This document shows positions 53,823 through 62,456 of a DNA stretch of 64,000 nucleotides, piece by piece; position 1 is the stretch's first letter; the number at the start of each line of letters is the position of its first letter. This DNA is from Flavobacterium sandaracinum (lineage in GTDB: Bacteria > Bacteroidota > Bacteroidia > Flavobacteriales > Flavobacteriaceae): positions 280,318-344,317 of the forward strand of contig NZ_SMFN01000002.1 in assembly GCF_004349135.1 (NCBI RefSeq), in the 5' to 3' direction. The position numbers and the translations under genes were made by a program. A model generated the notes under the pieces. That model was not told the DNA's origin and made no database searches. It saw only the letters and a list, made by a program, of their open reading frames with translations.

Positions 53823-54761
53823 TTTTACTGCATCTTTGATAAAAGTACCCCATGTCAAGTTCATTTTTCCTGGTTTTTGCTTTTTTGCGGCAGCGATTGC
53901 CATTTTCGCAGCTTCTTCCACAACCCATTCAAAATTTTCAGCACCTACTGAAGTTAGCTCGGCATCAGGAGCTGGATTTCCAAAATCAATTGCATAAGGG
54001 ATTCCGTCTCTCACAGCAAATTCCACGGTATTGAAATCATATCCTAAACCTTTACAAAGTTTTAAAGTATAGTCTTTTATCGTGGCTAATAATTTTTTAT
54101 CTACTGGAGGACCGTCAATTACGTAACGCAAATGATGCGGATTCCTTGGTTCGTATTGCATAATCCTAACGGCTTTGCAACCTAAACAGTACACTCTGAA
54201 ATATTCTGTAAAAACAATTTCCTCTTGCAACATCATTACTAATTGACCAGTTTCCTGATGTTTTTCCCAAAACTCTTCCACATTTTCTAAACGGTAAACG
54301 TTTTTCCAACCACCGCCAGCATACGGTTTCATGTAGGCAGGAAATCCTATATATTCAAATATTCCTTCCCAATCCATTGGATATTTTAAGTTTCGGAATG
54401 ATTTTCCGGTTGTGTCCGTAGGATGTTCTGCCGAAGGAAGAATCACAGTGTTAGGCAGTGGAACTCCAAGTGTATCAGCCAATGCATTATTGAAAAATTT
54501 ATCGTCTGCGCTCCACCAGAAAGGATTGTTAATTACATTAGTTCCTGTTAAAGCAGCGTTTTTTAAATACGCACGATAAAAAGGTACATCTTGTGATATT
54601 CGGTCGATAATAACCGCATATTCGCCATCTTGATTTTGAACTACTTTATCAATAGCAACAGCTTCTGCAATGATTCCTTTTTCATTTTTTGAATTGACAC
54701 GATCTATAAATGCTTGTGGAAAAGTGTCTTCCATTCCAAATAATATTCCAATTTTTTTCAT
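53820..54761 (-). CDS. ATP-grasp ligase (D-Ala-D-Ala ligase/RimK-like fold)
   Basis: 313 residues. The N-terminal KKIGILFGMEDTFPQAFIDR is a pre-ATP-grasp Rossmann start. FPAYMKPYAGGGWKNVYRL holds the ATP-binding Lys and glycine loop, VMMLQEEIVFTEYFRVYCLG the second lobe, and NTVEFAVRDGIPYAIDFGNP the metal-binding Glu and Asn residues. It should activate a carboxylate as acyl-phosphate and couple it to an amine. Its position between an esterase gene and a YbdK gene supports a role in making or modifying a small peptide-like compound. Confidence 0.88.
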   Translation of the reverse strand: MKKIGILFGMEDTFPQAFIDRVNSKNEKGIIAEAVAIDKVVQNQDGEYAVIIDRISQDVPFYRAYLKNAALTGTNVINNPFWWSADDKFFNNALADTLGVPLPNTVILPSAEHPTDTTGKSFRNLKYPMDWEGIFEYIGFPAYMKPYAGGGWKNVYRLENVEEFWEKHQETGQLVMMLQEEIVFTEYFRVYCLGCKAVRIMQYEPRNPHHLRYVIDGPPVDKKLLATIKDYTLKLCKGLGYDFNTVEFAVRDGIPYAIDFGNPAPDAELTSVGAENFEWVVEEAAKMAIAAAKKQKPGKMNLTWGTFIKDAVK

Positions 54762-54817
54762 CTTGATTCGTTTATTAATTACTTAATTTTATTTTGTTTT
54801 TCTTTGAGAATTGTAAT

Positions 54818-55549
54818 CTAAAAAAATCTGATTCTTGATAAATAGTGTGGAAACATTTCTTTCCAAACCGGCCAGTCGTGTTTGCGATCCTGACGAATAT
54901 CCAGCCAATGATGAATGTTTCTGTCGCTTAAAACCTTGCTTAATTTTAGATTGGCATCAAAACAAATGTCCCAATTAGAAGTTCCTAGAACAATATCCAT
55001 ATTCCATAATTCGTGGTCGTCCAGTCCATACAAATAATCTTCAGGACTATTGTAAAATACATCGTCATTATGAAAACCATCCATAAAACTTTTGATATTG
55101 AAAGCGCCACTCATAGAAAATAGGTGACTCACATAACCAGGATGTCTAAAGGCAAAATTTGCCGCATGATAACCACCAAAACTGCAACCTGCCATAGCTA
55201 CTTTGCCTGAAGGAGTGTTGTTTTTTACCCGCTCCACAATTTCATGGCAAATCATTTTGTCATATTTGACGTGATTTTCTATACGATGAACAGGATGGAT
55301 ATTTTTATTGTAAAAACTGTCTTTGTCAATACTGTCCGGGCAAAATATTTGGATTAAACCTTGCTCAAGGTACCATTTTGCGGATTCTATCAATCCCATA
55401 TCTTTATTTTCATGGTAACTTCCCATCGAAGTTGGAAATAAGATTACTGGATATCCAGCATGTCCAAAAACCAACATTTCAATATCTCTATTTAAATTTG
55501 GAGAATACCATTTGAAATACTCTTCTTTCATACTATTTAGTTTTAACAA
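54818..55549 (-). CDS. Esterase of the alpha/beta hydrolase fold
   Basis: 243 residues; Met7 (ATG at 55529-55531) is an equally likely start. The nucleophile elbow is AMAGCSFGGYHAANFA, followed by a late Asp/His region (IRQDRKHDWPVW). No signal peptide is seen, so it is cytoplasmic. It is the first gene of the ligase set. Within that context it could act as an acyl-transfer or release enzyme. The conserved co-occurrence of such esterases with YbdK and ATP-grasp genes has been noted in genome surveys of amidoligases. Confidence 0.88.
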   Translation of the reverse strand: MLKLNSMKEEYFKWYSPNLNRDIEMLVFGHAGYPVILFPTSMGSYHENKDMGLIESAKWYLEQGLIQIFCPDSIDKDSFYNKNIHPVHRIENHVKYDKMICHEIVERVKNNTPSGKVAMAGCSFGGYHAANFAFRHPGYVSHLFSMSGAFNIKSFMDGFHNDDVFYNSPEDYLYGLDDHELWNMDIVLGTSNWDICFDANLKLSKVLSDRNIHHWLDIRQDRKHDWPVWKEMFPHYLSRIRFF

Positions 55550-55827
55550 TTATAATGAAAAAAATCATACAAAAAGCACTTACAATTATACTTAACTAAT
55601 ATTTATTATAAAAAGGATTAGGATTGCTAAATTGGAAATAAATGGTAATTTTTAGATAAATAAGGGCCTGTTTTTTAAATTAAAAACAATAAATCCAAGG
55701 TAGTACAACCTCATGTTCTATCAAAAAACATATTCAGAAAGGTGAAATTAACTCTCCTTAATACAATCAATTATTTCCTTTTAGTTTAAATGAATTAATA
55801 AAAATAAACAAAGACAAAATCATTTCA

Positions 55828-56229
55828 CTATTTAGTCTTTGTTTCAAACAGTTGTACTTGACTTTTTAATCGTTCCACTAGCATGCTCATCATTCGCTTG
55901 TTGATGTTAGAGGCGTTTTTTGCATAAATATCATATTCTGCTGTGGTAAATAAACCGATTACCATTCCTTTTAAGACATTTCTAAACTTGGTATCTTTTT
56001 GCACTGCATTTTCCATAGTAGCCATTTTTTTTTCTATGGTGTAGGTTTGAAAATCAGTTTTATTTTTGCTTGCATAATTAAGGAAAGAGGCAATAAATAA
56101 GTCATTTTGTAACTTTAGAATAGGGCGAAGTACCTCATTTTGAAATGATTCTTCTGTTGTAGATTGTGTGGTCACTGTACCGATTGCTTGTCCTCTAAAA
56201 TCATTTAAAAATGTATCTCGTGTGTTCAT
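55828..56229 (-). CDS. Conserved hypothetical protein, 133 aa
   Basis: 133 residues, largely helical, without signal peptide. Sequences such as FQNEVLRPILKLQNDLFIAS and MSMLVERLKSQVQLFETK suggest a small helical bundle. A conserved RGQAIGTVTTQ near the N-terminus has no motif I recognise. It is probably transcribed alone and divergently from the thioesterase gene. I cannot assign a function. Confidence 0.65.
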   Translation of the reverse strand: MNTRDTFLNDFRGQAIGTVTTQSTTEESFQNEVLRPILKLQNDLFIASFLNYASKNKTDFQTYTIEKKMATMENAVQKDTKFRNVLKGMVIGLFTTAEYDIYAKNASNINKRMMSMLVERLKSQVQLFETKTK

Positions 56230-56299
56230 TGTTTTTTCTTTAAAATTAAAAAAAAATGAAATAGGAATAGCTTAATTTTACACTTTTAAATAAAAACTT

Positions 56300-56683
56300 A
56301 TGAGATTTCATACCAGAAAATGGGTAAAACCCGAAGATTTAAACCCCAATGGTACTTTATTTGGAGGTAAATTATTAGCTTGGATCGATGAAGAATTAGC
56401 TTTGTACACCATTATTCAACTAGAAAACACCCGAATAGTAACTAAATACATGTCAGAAATCAATTTTAGAAGTTCAGCGCGACAAGGTGATATTATCGAA
56501 ATTGGTATTGATGTTATCAAATTTGGAATTACTTCCCTAACTTTAAAGTGTGAAGCGAGAAACATGATGACGCGAGAAACGATAATCACAATTGATCACA
56601 CTACAATGGTGAATTTAGACGCGGATGGAAAACCAAAAGCCCATGGAAAATCAGCAATAGAATATGTTAAAGATAGGCTGTAG
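56300..56683 (+). CDS. Acyl-CoA thioesterase (hotdog fold, YciA-like)
   Basis: 127 residues, the usual length of one hotdog domain. DLNPNGTLFGGKLLAWIDEE contains the Asn, Gly and catalytic Asp typical of YciA/acyl-CoA thioesterases, followed by VTKYMSEINFRSSARQGDII. It hydrolyses acyl-CoA in the cytoplasm; chain length preference cannot be read from sequence. The gene is divergent from the hypothetical gene at 55828, with about 70 bp between the starts. Confidence 0.9.
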   Translation: MRFHTRKWVKPEDLNPNGTLFGGKLLAWIDEELALYTIIQLENTRIVTKYMSEINFRSSARQGDIIEIGIDVIKFGITSLTLKCEARNMMTRETIITIDHTTMVNLDADGKPKAHGKSAIEYVKDRL

Positions 56684-56720
56684 AAATCCAAATTAGAGTC
56701 GCGTATGTTTAGAATTTTAG

Positions 56721-57977
56721 TTATATTTTGAAATCATTTTCAGAAATGGTTTCAAAAATTTCTAAATCAAAATAACCTACGGAGGCAATAATATGATCAA
56801 ATATATCAGACATGATGTATTCGTAATTTTCAAATCTTTTGTCATGGGAAAATGCATAAACTTCCAGAGGAACACCATGCGCAGTAGATTGTAATTGGCG
56901 GCAAAGCATCAACATGTTTTTATTTAATTCAGGATAATTCAGCAAATATTCTGTAATATATTTTCGGAATAAGCCCAGATTAGTCAAATTACGGCCATTG
57001 ATAGCAATTGATTTATCTATTTTATTAGTGGCATTGTATTGGTCAATTTCTAATTTCCGACTGTCGATATAATCTGATATCAGGTGTATTTTTTTCAAGT
57101 CATTTAATTCTGCTTCCTCCAAAAACCGAATACTACTTGTTTTAATAAGAATGTGTCTTTTGATGCGTCGACCGTCAGAATTCAGCATTCCTCGCCAGTT
57201 TTGAAACGAATCCGAACTCAAGCTATAGGTAGGAATCGTAGTGGTAGTATTATCAAAATTTCGAACTTTCACCGTTGCCAAATTGATTTCAATCACATCG
57301 CCATCGGCTCCAAATTTATCCATCGTAATCCAGTCTCCAATTCGAACCATATCATTGATAGAAACCTGAACACTGGATACAAAGCCCAAAATAGTATCTC
57401 TGAAAATCAAGATAATTACCGCTGAAACAGCTCCTAAAATCGTTAACAGCTCTTTTTGATCAATTTCAAACAATTTTGAAATGATTAAGGTAATTCCAAT
57501 CACCCATAGCATGATCATAATGACCTGAATAAAGCTGTCGATTGGCTTATCGCTGTAGCGGGGTTTTAGTTTTAAATAATCTCGTAATGCATTAAAAATA
57601 GTGCGTATAATCCATAAAACTAAAATGATAATGTAGATTCCAACGAGCTTTCCAAAAAAGGTTTCCCAATAAACAAATCGGTCCAAAATTATGGGAACTG
57701 ATTTGTAAATAAATAAAAGTGGAATTAAATGCGCAATGTATTTCGCTGTCTTATTAGTAACGAGTAAATCATCAAATTTAGTTTTGGTTTTTTGGGCTAT
57801 AACCGCCATAATAGTAACCAAAACAAGACGAAAAATAACATAGATACCATACGCTAAAACGCATAAAACAATGATATTCAATAGTAAACTAAGATAAGAA
57901 GCCGTGCTGCTTCCTAATCCCCACTTACGAAAAACGGGATATAGAAAAGTGAATATTTTTTCTATGTATTTATACAT
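56721..57977 (-). CDS. Mechanosensitive ion channel of the MscS family
   Basis: 418 residues: about five N-terminal membrane helices (residues 20-200), then the MscS pore helix (GAVSAVIILIFRDTILGFVS) and beta domain signature IGDWITMDKFGADGDVIEIN followed by VRNFDNTTTTIPTYSL. The C-terminal cytoplasmic domain ends in a conserved HIIASVGYFDLEIF block, like E. coli YbdG. It releases solutes after osmotic downshift. Its start overlaps the stop of the DUF3817 gene by 8 bp, so the two are coupled. Confidence 0.92.
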   Translation of the reverse strand: MYKYIEKIFTFLYPVFRKWGLGSSTASYLSLLLNIIVLCVLAYGIYVIFRLVLVTIMAVIAQKTKTKFDDLLVTNKTAKYIAHLIPLLFIYKSVPIILDRFVYWETFFGKLVGIYIIILVLWIIRTIFNALRDYLKLKPRYSDKPIDSFIQVIMIMLWVIGITLIISKLFEIDQKELLTILGAVSAVIILIFRDTILGFVSSVQVSINDMVRIGDWITMDKFGADGDVIEINLATVKVRNFDNTTTTIPTYSLSSDSFQNWRGMLNSDGRRIKRHILIKTSSIRFLEEAELNDLKKIHLISDYIDSRKLEIDQYNATNKIDKSIAINGRNLTNLGLFRKYITEYLLNYPELNKNMLMLCRQLQSTAHGVPLEVYAFSHDKRFENYEYIMSDIFDHIIASVGYFDLEIFETISENDFKI

Positions 57978-58254
57978 TTTGTAAATATTTCTTATCTACG
58001 TAAAAAGTTCCAAAAGGAATTAGAGAACCCAAACAGATAATTCCAAATTTCTTCCAATCCCAATTTTGTTCAAATTTTAGCATTATCGCTAGTACAATAT
58101 AGGTAACAAACAGAATTCCGTGAGCCATTCCTATTGGAAAAAGTAATGTTTTATAAAGTACTAGATTTGTAGGTTTCACCACTAACATATTTGAAAATAA
58201 AGCCAAATATGAAATACCTTCTAGCAAAGCGACAATCTTGAAAATTTTAAGCAT
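57970..58254 (-). CDS. DUF3817 membrane protein
   Basis: 94 residues with three hydrophobic segments. VALLEGISYLALFSNML and LFPIGMAHGILFVTYIVLAI, followed by GSLIPFGTFYVDKKYL, are the DUF3817 signature of small integral membrane proteins of unknown function. It overlaps the MscS gene by 8 bp. A minus-strand -7 box TAATTTTG at 58322-58329 lies about 70 bp upstream. Confidence 0.85.
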   Translation of the reverse strand: MLKIFKIVALLEGISYLALFSNMLVVKPTNLVLYKTLLFPIGMAHGILFVTYIVLAIMLKFEQNWDWKKFGIICLGSLIPFGTFYVDKKYLQNV

Positions 58255-58361
58255 AAAATTAAATTTAGGGTAAAAATAAAAATTAGATTTAGAAAAAGGG
58301 AAGTACTACTTTTATTTATGCCAAAATTAAGTATTATCATTGATTTACGGTGCATTGATTC

Positions 58362-58380
58362 CAAAAGTAAATTACTTTTG
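58362..58380. promoter_or_regulatory. Palindromic promoter box between divergent genes
   Basis: CAAAAGTAA-A-TTACTTTTG is a perfect 19-bp inverted repeat. Its right half contains a plus-strand TACTTTTG -7 box 19 bases before the DUF6155 gene; by symmetry the left half is the same box on the minus strand. It may be a divergent promoter or an operator covering the -7 box. Confidence 0.5.
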
Positions 58381-58398
58381 CATCCTTAAACTTTGATA

Positions 58399-58926
58399 AT
58401 GAGCAAACGCGATTTAAAAAAATATGTAGCTGAATTAAATAAAGAGCAACTCGAAGCACAAATTATCGAATTGTACGAGAAATTCAGTCCCGTAAAAGTC
58501 TATTATAATTTTGTTTTTAACCCTAAGGAAGAAACGCTTTTGCAGGAATGCAAACTCAAAATCTCGCAGGAATATTATCCTATTAAGAAATCAGGAAGAC
58601 GCAGCAAACCAAAAATGCGCCGTTCCGTTGCTCAAAAACACATCAAACATTTTATTCTTTTGGGTGTAGATCCATTCATAATTGCGGATGTCATGCTTTA
58701 TAATATTGAAATTGCCCAAACATACTCATCAGAACATATAATCAAGCACGAATTGTTTTTCAAAAGTATGTTCAATTCTTTTGAACAAGCCGTTATTTTT
58801 TTGATTGCAAATGGAATCCTAAATGATTTTAAACCCCGATTAAAATCCATCCATGAGGAAACACAAGTTCAAAAATGGTACAACGAACCTGAGTTTAATG
58901 CTGTTTTGGAACGATTGGAATATTAA
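58399..58926 (+). CDS. DUF6155 family protein
   Basis: 175 residues from ATG 58399; a TTG two codons earlier is unlikely. The start MSKRDLKKYVAELNKEQLEA, the basic SGRRSKPKMRRSVAQKHIKHF and VDPFIIADVMLYNIEIAQT match, from memory, the DUF6155 family that is common in flavobacteria. It is cytoplasmic, helical and rich in Lys/Arg, so nucleic-acid or ribosome contact is conceivable. Function unknown. Confidence 0.72.
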   Translation: MSKRDLKKYVAELNKEQLEAQIIELYEKFSPVKVYYNFVFNPKEETLLQECKLKISQEYYPIKKSGRRSKPKMRRSVAQKHIKHFILLGVDPFIIADVMLYNIEIAQTYSSEHIIKHELFFKSMFNSFEQAVIFLIANGILNDFKPRLKSIHEETQVQKWYNEPEFNAVLERLEY

Positions 58927-59080
58927 AGTTCTGCATCATACAATTGTAAATTTTACGACATAGCATAGATTCAAGATTTATAAAAAAGGCAGTTCATTCC
59001 ATCAAAAAAAAACAAAGCTAGGTTAAAAAATCATTTATAATTGAGCAATAATAACAAAACAATGTCGCATTTTTTTACCA

Positions 59081-59191
59081 AATAAGTCATATAAGTTTAA
59101 GTTTTATTTTGTTAGGCTTATATAACTTATGTAATAATATGGTCATTTAAGTTTTAATGCTTCTATGACTTATATGTTTAATAATTTTACA
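59081..59191. repeat. Intergenic repeat with inverted ACTTATATG arms, second locus
   Basis: AAGTCATATAAGTTTAAGTT at 59084-59103 and, inverted, CTATGACTTATATGTTTAAT at 59163-59182 share the words of the repeat at 7261-7425, including TTAAGTTTTA next to the arm. Both loci are spacers upstream of a plus-strand gene. Confidence 0.5.
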
Positions 59192-59311
59192 GTTTGTAGT
59201 TAGATAGGGCCAAATACTTAACTATTTTTCAGACCACGATACTACATAATTTTATTTAATCTATCCCCTTTTTTTTTAATTAAAAGTGTCCGTTAAACTG
59301 TTTTTTAGGCG

Positions 59312-59319
59312 TATTTTTG
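59312..59319 (+). promoter_or_regulatory. -7 promoter box of the DEAH helicase gene
   Basis: TATTTTTG matches TAnnTTTG and lies 20 bases before the ATG at 59340. Confidence 0.5.
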
Positions 59320-59339
59320 CAAAAATCCAACAATAAGCA

Positions 59340-60884
59340 ATGTCCCAAAACACTTTAGAAATAGAAATCGAAGACAAAAAAGAACTTTATGCGTACCAAA
59401 AAGGCGATATTGATGCCATCTTTGAACGCATAGATAATGCACCACCACAACACCATTTGTTATACCAATTGCCTACTGGCGGTGGAAAAACAGTAGTGTT
59501 TTCTGAAATTGTACGCCGTTATTTATCACAACACGAGAAAAAAGTTGTTGTCTTAACACACCGAATTGAGTTGTGCAAACAAACTTCAAAAATGTTGAAG
59601 GGTTTTGACGTAAAAAACAAAATCATCAACAGTAAAGTAAAAGAACTTCCAGACCAAAACGATTATTCTTGTTTTGTTGCCATGGTGGAAACCTTGAAAA
59701 ACCGGATCAACGATGAAAAACTGCATTTAGATAATGTAGGATTAGTAATCATTGATGAAGCGCATTACAACTCTTTTAGAAAATTATTAAGCTCTTTCAA
59801 GAATGCCTTTATATTAGGAGTTACCGCAACCCCTTTAAGTTCAAATATTAAATTGCCAATGCATGAAAGCTATGATGAATTAATCGTAGGAGACACCATC
59901 AGCTCTTTGATTGCAAATGGATTTTTGGCAAAAGCAGTTACCTATAGTTATGATGTCGGTTTAACGTCATTAAAAGTAGGAATCAACGGCGATTATACGG
60001 TAAAATCATCAGATGATTTGTATACCAATATGGCCATGCAGGAAAAATTATTGCATGCGTATACGGAGAAATCTTTGGGCAAGAAAACCTTAATTTTCAA
60101 TAATGGGATCAACACGTCTTTGTATGTGTATGAAACATTTAGAGAAGCTGGTTATGCGATACGTCACTTGGATAACACCAGCAATAACGAGGAGAGAAAA
60201 GATATTTTACATTGGTTCAAACACACCCCGGATGCTATTTTAACCTCTGTTGGGATTCTTACTACTGGTTTTGATGAGCCTACAGTAGAAACTATAATAT
60301 TGAATAGAGCGACAAAATCGTTGACATTATACTATCAAATGATTGGTCGTGGTTCCAGAAAATTACCTAACAAAGATGTTTTTAACGTAATCGATTTAGG
60401 AAATAATGCAGCACGATTTGGATTGTGGAGTGAGCCGGTCAACTGGCAACACATATTCAAATCCCCCGAGTTTTACTTGGAAAATTTACGCGATGATACG
60501 GAGATCGAATTGTATTTTAAATACAGTATGCCACCTGACGTTCGCGCTAAATTCAGTAAAACCGAAATCGTAACCTTTGATGTTGATGAAGAACACAAAC
60601 TCATCATCAAACAAAATTTACGCTCCAAAGAAGTCTTGGATAAATCGCTGGAACAACATGCTGCTATGTGCGTTGATAATTCAGAGACGTTGCAAGAGGC
60701 CAAAGCATTAGGGAAATTGCTAGAGGATGACATCGATTGTCGCATCAAGCGCTATTCTAAATGTTTAAGTCAATGCAGTAAAAATTACCGCGAGTGGCTT
60801 GTTGACGATTACAAATTGAAACTGATATTGTTAACCGGGAAGAAATACCGTGAAAAAATCATGAACGAACCGGACGAAGATTAA
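59340..60884 (+). CDS. DEAD/DEAH box helicase (superfamily 2)
   Basis: 514 residues. Helicase motifs are in order: Q-like start AYQKGDID, Walker A LPTGGGKTVV (Lys50), motif Ia LTHRIEL, DEAH box (Asp139-His142), motif III GVTATPL, motif V ILTTGFDEP, and motif VI YYQMIGRGSRKL. This pattern fits the SSL2/RecQ-like DEAH group often called type III restriction-like helicases. The C-terminal 130 residues are charged, with a Cys/Lys-rich stretch CRIKRYSKCLSQCSKNY. It is probably a DNA or RNA unwinding enzyme of housekeeping type in flavobacteria; no restriction partner is adjacent. Confidence 0.9.
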   Translation: MSQNTLEIEIEDKKELYAYQKGDIDAIFERIDNAPPQHHLLYQLPTGGGKTVVFSEIVRRYLSQHEKKVVVLTHRIELCKQTSKMLKGFDVKNKIINSKVKELPDQNDYSCFVAMVETLKNRINDEKLHLDNVGLVIIDEAHYNSFRKLLSSFKNAFILGVTATPLSSNIKLPMHESYDELIVGDTISSLIANGFLAKAVTYSYDVGLTSLKVGINGDYTVKSSDDLYTNMAMQEKLLHAYTEKSLGKKTLIFNNGINTSLYVYETFREAGYAIRHLDNTSNNEERKDILHWFKHTPDAILTSVGILTTGFDEPTVETIILNRATKSLTLYYQMIGRGSRKLPNKDVFNVIDLGNNAARFGLWSEPVNWQHIFKSPEFYLENLRDDTEIELYFKYSMPPDVRAKFSKTEIVTFDVDEEHKLIIKQNLRSKEVLDKSLEQHAAMCVDNSETLQEAKALGKLLEDDIDCRIKRYSKCLSQCSKNYREWLVDDYKLKLILLTGKKYREKIMNEPDED

Positions 60885-60896
60885 CACTAACGCTCA

Positions 60897-60968
60897 GGTT
60901 TAAGTATCAATAACGTCAGTTCGAGTGTTTTTTGTGTAGCAAAGCAAAACAAAAAATGTATCGAGATC
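60897..60968. repeat. TCGAGTG...TATCGAG hairpin repeat
   Basis: TCGAGTGTTTTTTGT pairs with ACAAAAAATGTATCGA around GTAGCAAAGCAAA, an imperfect stem of about 15 bp. It lies just right of the helicase stop and next to the RNA element copy on the minus strand. It has no long T-run, so it is not a typical terminator. Confidence 0.55.
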
Positions 60969-60976
60969 CGTTTTTA

Positions 60977-61051
60977 GGAGCTAATCCCGCTGTACACTAT
61001 ATCTGTTGTGGCGAACCCCGCCACAACAGGATGTCGTTTCCATCGGGGCTA
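60977..61051 (-). ncRNA. Structured RNA element, copy 2 (same family as 4235-4314)
   Basis: Read on the minus strand it starts TAGCCCCGATGG and ends AGCGGGATTAGCTCC, matching both ends of copy 1. The apical stem CTGTTGTGGCG / CGCCACAACAG is perfectly paired but unrelated in sequence to copy 1. The conserved ATCC (start of the stem) and GAT (after it) are kept. It is antisense to the transcription of both flanking helicase genes, so here it can hardly be a leader, which favours an independent small RNA or a repeat. Confidence 0.6.
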
Positions 61052-61102
61052 AAAATTACCGTAATACAACAACTATTTTTTTAAAATATAAAATCCAAAA
61101 AA

Positions 61103-62440
61103 ATGCCAAAACAATTCTCTGATTTAGGAATTTCAGCACCATTAGTACAAGCGCTTACCGAAATGAAAATTGTGGTACCAACAGAAATTCAACAAAAAAC
61201 AATTCCGCTTTTATTAGCTAATGAAACGGATTTGGTTGGACTAGCTAAAACCGGTACCGGAAAAACGGCGGCTTTTGGATTGCCTATTTTACAATTAATA
61301 GATACTGCTTTACCAATACTGCAAGCAGTTATTTTAGTTCCAACACGCGAACTAGGACACCAGATTTTTAGAAACTTAGAAGATTTCGCTAAATTTTTAC
61401 CACAAGTTTCGATTGCAGCAACTTGCGGTGGAATTCCAATAAAACCACAAATCGAAAGACTTGCATTGCCTACGCACATTGTGGTGGCAACTCCAGGTCG
61501 TTTAATCGATTTGATTCAGCGCAAAGCCATCAACCTAAAAGAAACCAAATTCCTCGTGCTCGATGAAGCCGATGAAATGGTAACCATCTTAAAAGAAAGC
61601 TTGGACGAAATTGTTGCCGAATTGCCAAAAGAACACAAAACAATTTTGTTCTCAGCAACCATGCCCGGAACAATCAAACAATTGGTTCAAAATTACTTGC
61701 ATAAAAATGTTGTAGAAGTTCGTGCCAACATGGAAACGCTAGGAAATCAAGGCATTGACCACGAATATATTGTAGTAGATCCTATTGAAAAACTGGATGT
61801 TTTAATGCATTTCTTGAATTCGAAAGAAGGAGAACGCGGCATTATCTTTTGTAAAACCAAAGCGGCGGTTAATAAATTAGCCAAAAACTTAGCCATCAAT
61901 CGCTTTTCATCAGGCGCTTTGCACGGAAGTTTATCGCAAGGAATCCGTGACCGAATCATGGAGCAATTCCGTGAAGGACATATCAATATTTTAGTAGCTA
62001 CTGATTTAGCTGCTAGAGGAATTGACGTAAAGGAAATCTCGTATGTGGTCAATTACCATTTACCGGATGTTTATGAAGCCTACGTTCACCGCAGCGGAAG
62101 AACGGCTAGAGCAGGAGCAAAGGGACTTTCGTTAACAGTACTGCAACAAGAAGAAGTCGCAGAAATTGCCGATTTCGAAAAAGAATTAGGCATAAAATTC
62201 ACCGAGTTCAAAAAACCAAGCGCGCTAAGCATCGAAGAAAACAACGCCCTTTTATGGGCCAAACAAATATTCAAAACCAAACCCAACCATGAGGTGGATG
62301 CGGAATTGAAAACCAAAATAAAAACCGTTTTCCATCATTTGACCAAAGACGAATTAATCGAAAAATTGTTGGCTAATTATTTGTTGCAAAACAAAAACGA
62401 ACCGACAGAGAAACCGGTGAAAAGACAAAAAATGAAATAG
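61103..62440 (+). CDS. DEAD-box RNA helicase
   Basis: 445 residues. Motifs are complete: Q motif (FSDLGISAPLVQAL, PTEIQQKTIP), Walker A AKTGTGKTAAF (Lys54), PTRELG, TPGRLID, DEAD (Asp154-Asp157), SAT in LFSATMPG, ATDLAARGID and HRSGRTARAG. The C-terminal extension of about 75 residues is basic (KNEPTEKPVKRQKMK). It resembles RhlE/DbpA-type enzymes that act in rRNA processing, ribosome assembly or cold adaptation. A strong terminator follows. Confidence 0.93.
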   Translation: MPKQFSDLGISAPLVQALTEMKIVVPTEIQQKTIPLLLANETDLVGLAKTGTGKTAAFGLPILQLIDTALPILQAVILVPTRELGHQIFRNLEDFAKFLPQVSIAATCGGIPIKPQIERLALPTHIVVATPGRLIDLIQRKAINLKETKFLVLDEADEMVTILKESLDEIVAELPKEHKTILFSATMPGTIKQLVQNYLHKNVVEVRANMETLGNQGIDHEYIVVDPIEKLDVLMHFLNSKEGERGIIFCKTKAAVNKLAKNLAINRFSSGALHGSLSQGIRDRIMEQFREGHINILVATDLAARGIDVKEISYVVNYHLPDVYEAYVHRSGRTARAGAKGLSLTVLQQEEVAEIADFEKELGIKFTEFKKPSALSIEENNALLWAKQIFKTKPNHEVDAELKTKIKTVFHHLTKDELIEKLLANYLLQNKNEPTEKPVKRQKMK

Positions 62441-62456
62441 TAATTATTTTATAATT

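Larger units (their letters stand above)
58927..59339. other. 413-bp spacer with degenerate repeat and a promoter
   Basis: It contains the ACTTATATG-type repeat at 59081-59191 and the -7 box of the helicase gene at 59312. No RNA gene, terminator hairpin or convincing small ORF was seen in the rest. Confidence 0.55.

Noticed and set aside
59111..59117. GTTAGGC as another attC half-site
   Set aside because: A seven-base match inside an AT-rich repeat with no partner; expected by chance a few times in this window.
59340..60884. Restriction or defence helicase
   Set aside because: No methylase, nuclease or other defence gene is adjacent; the helicase sits among housekeeping genes.
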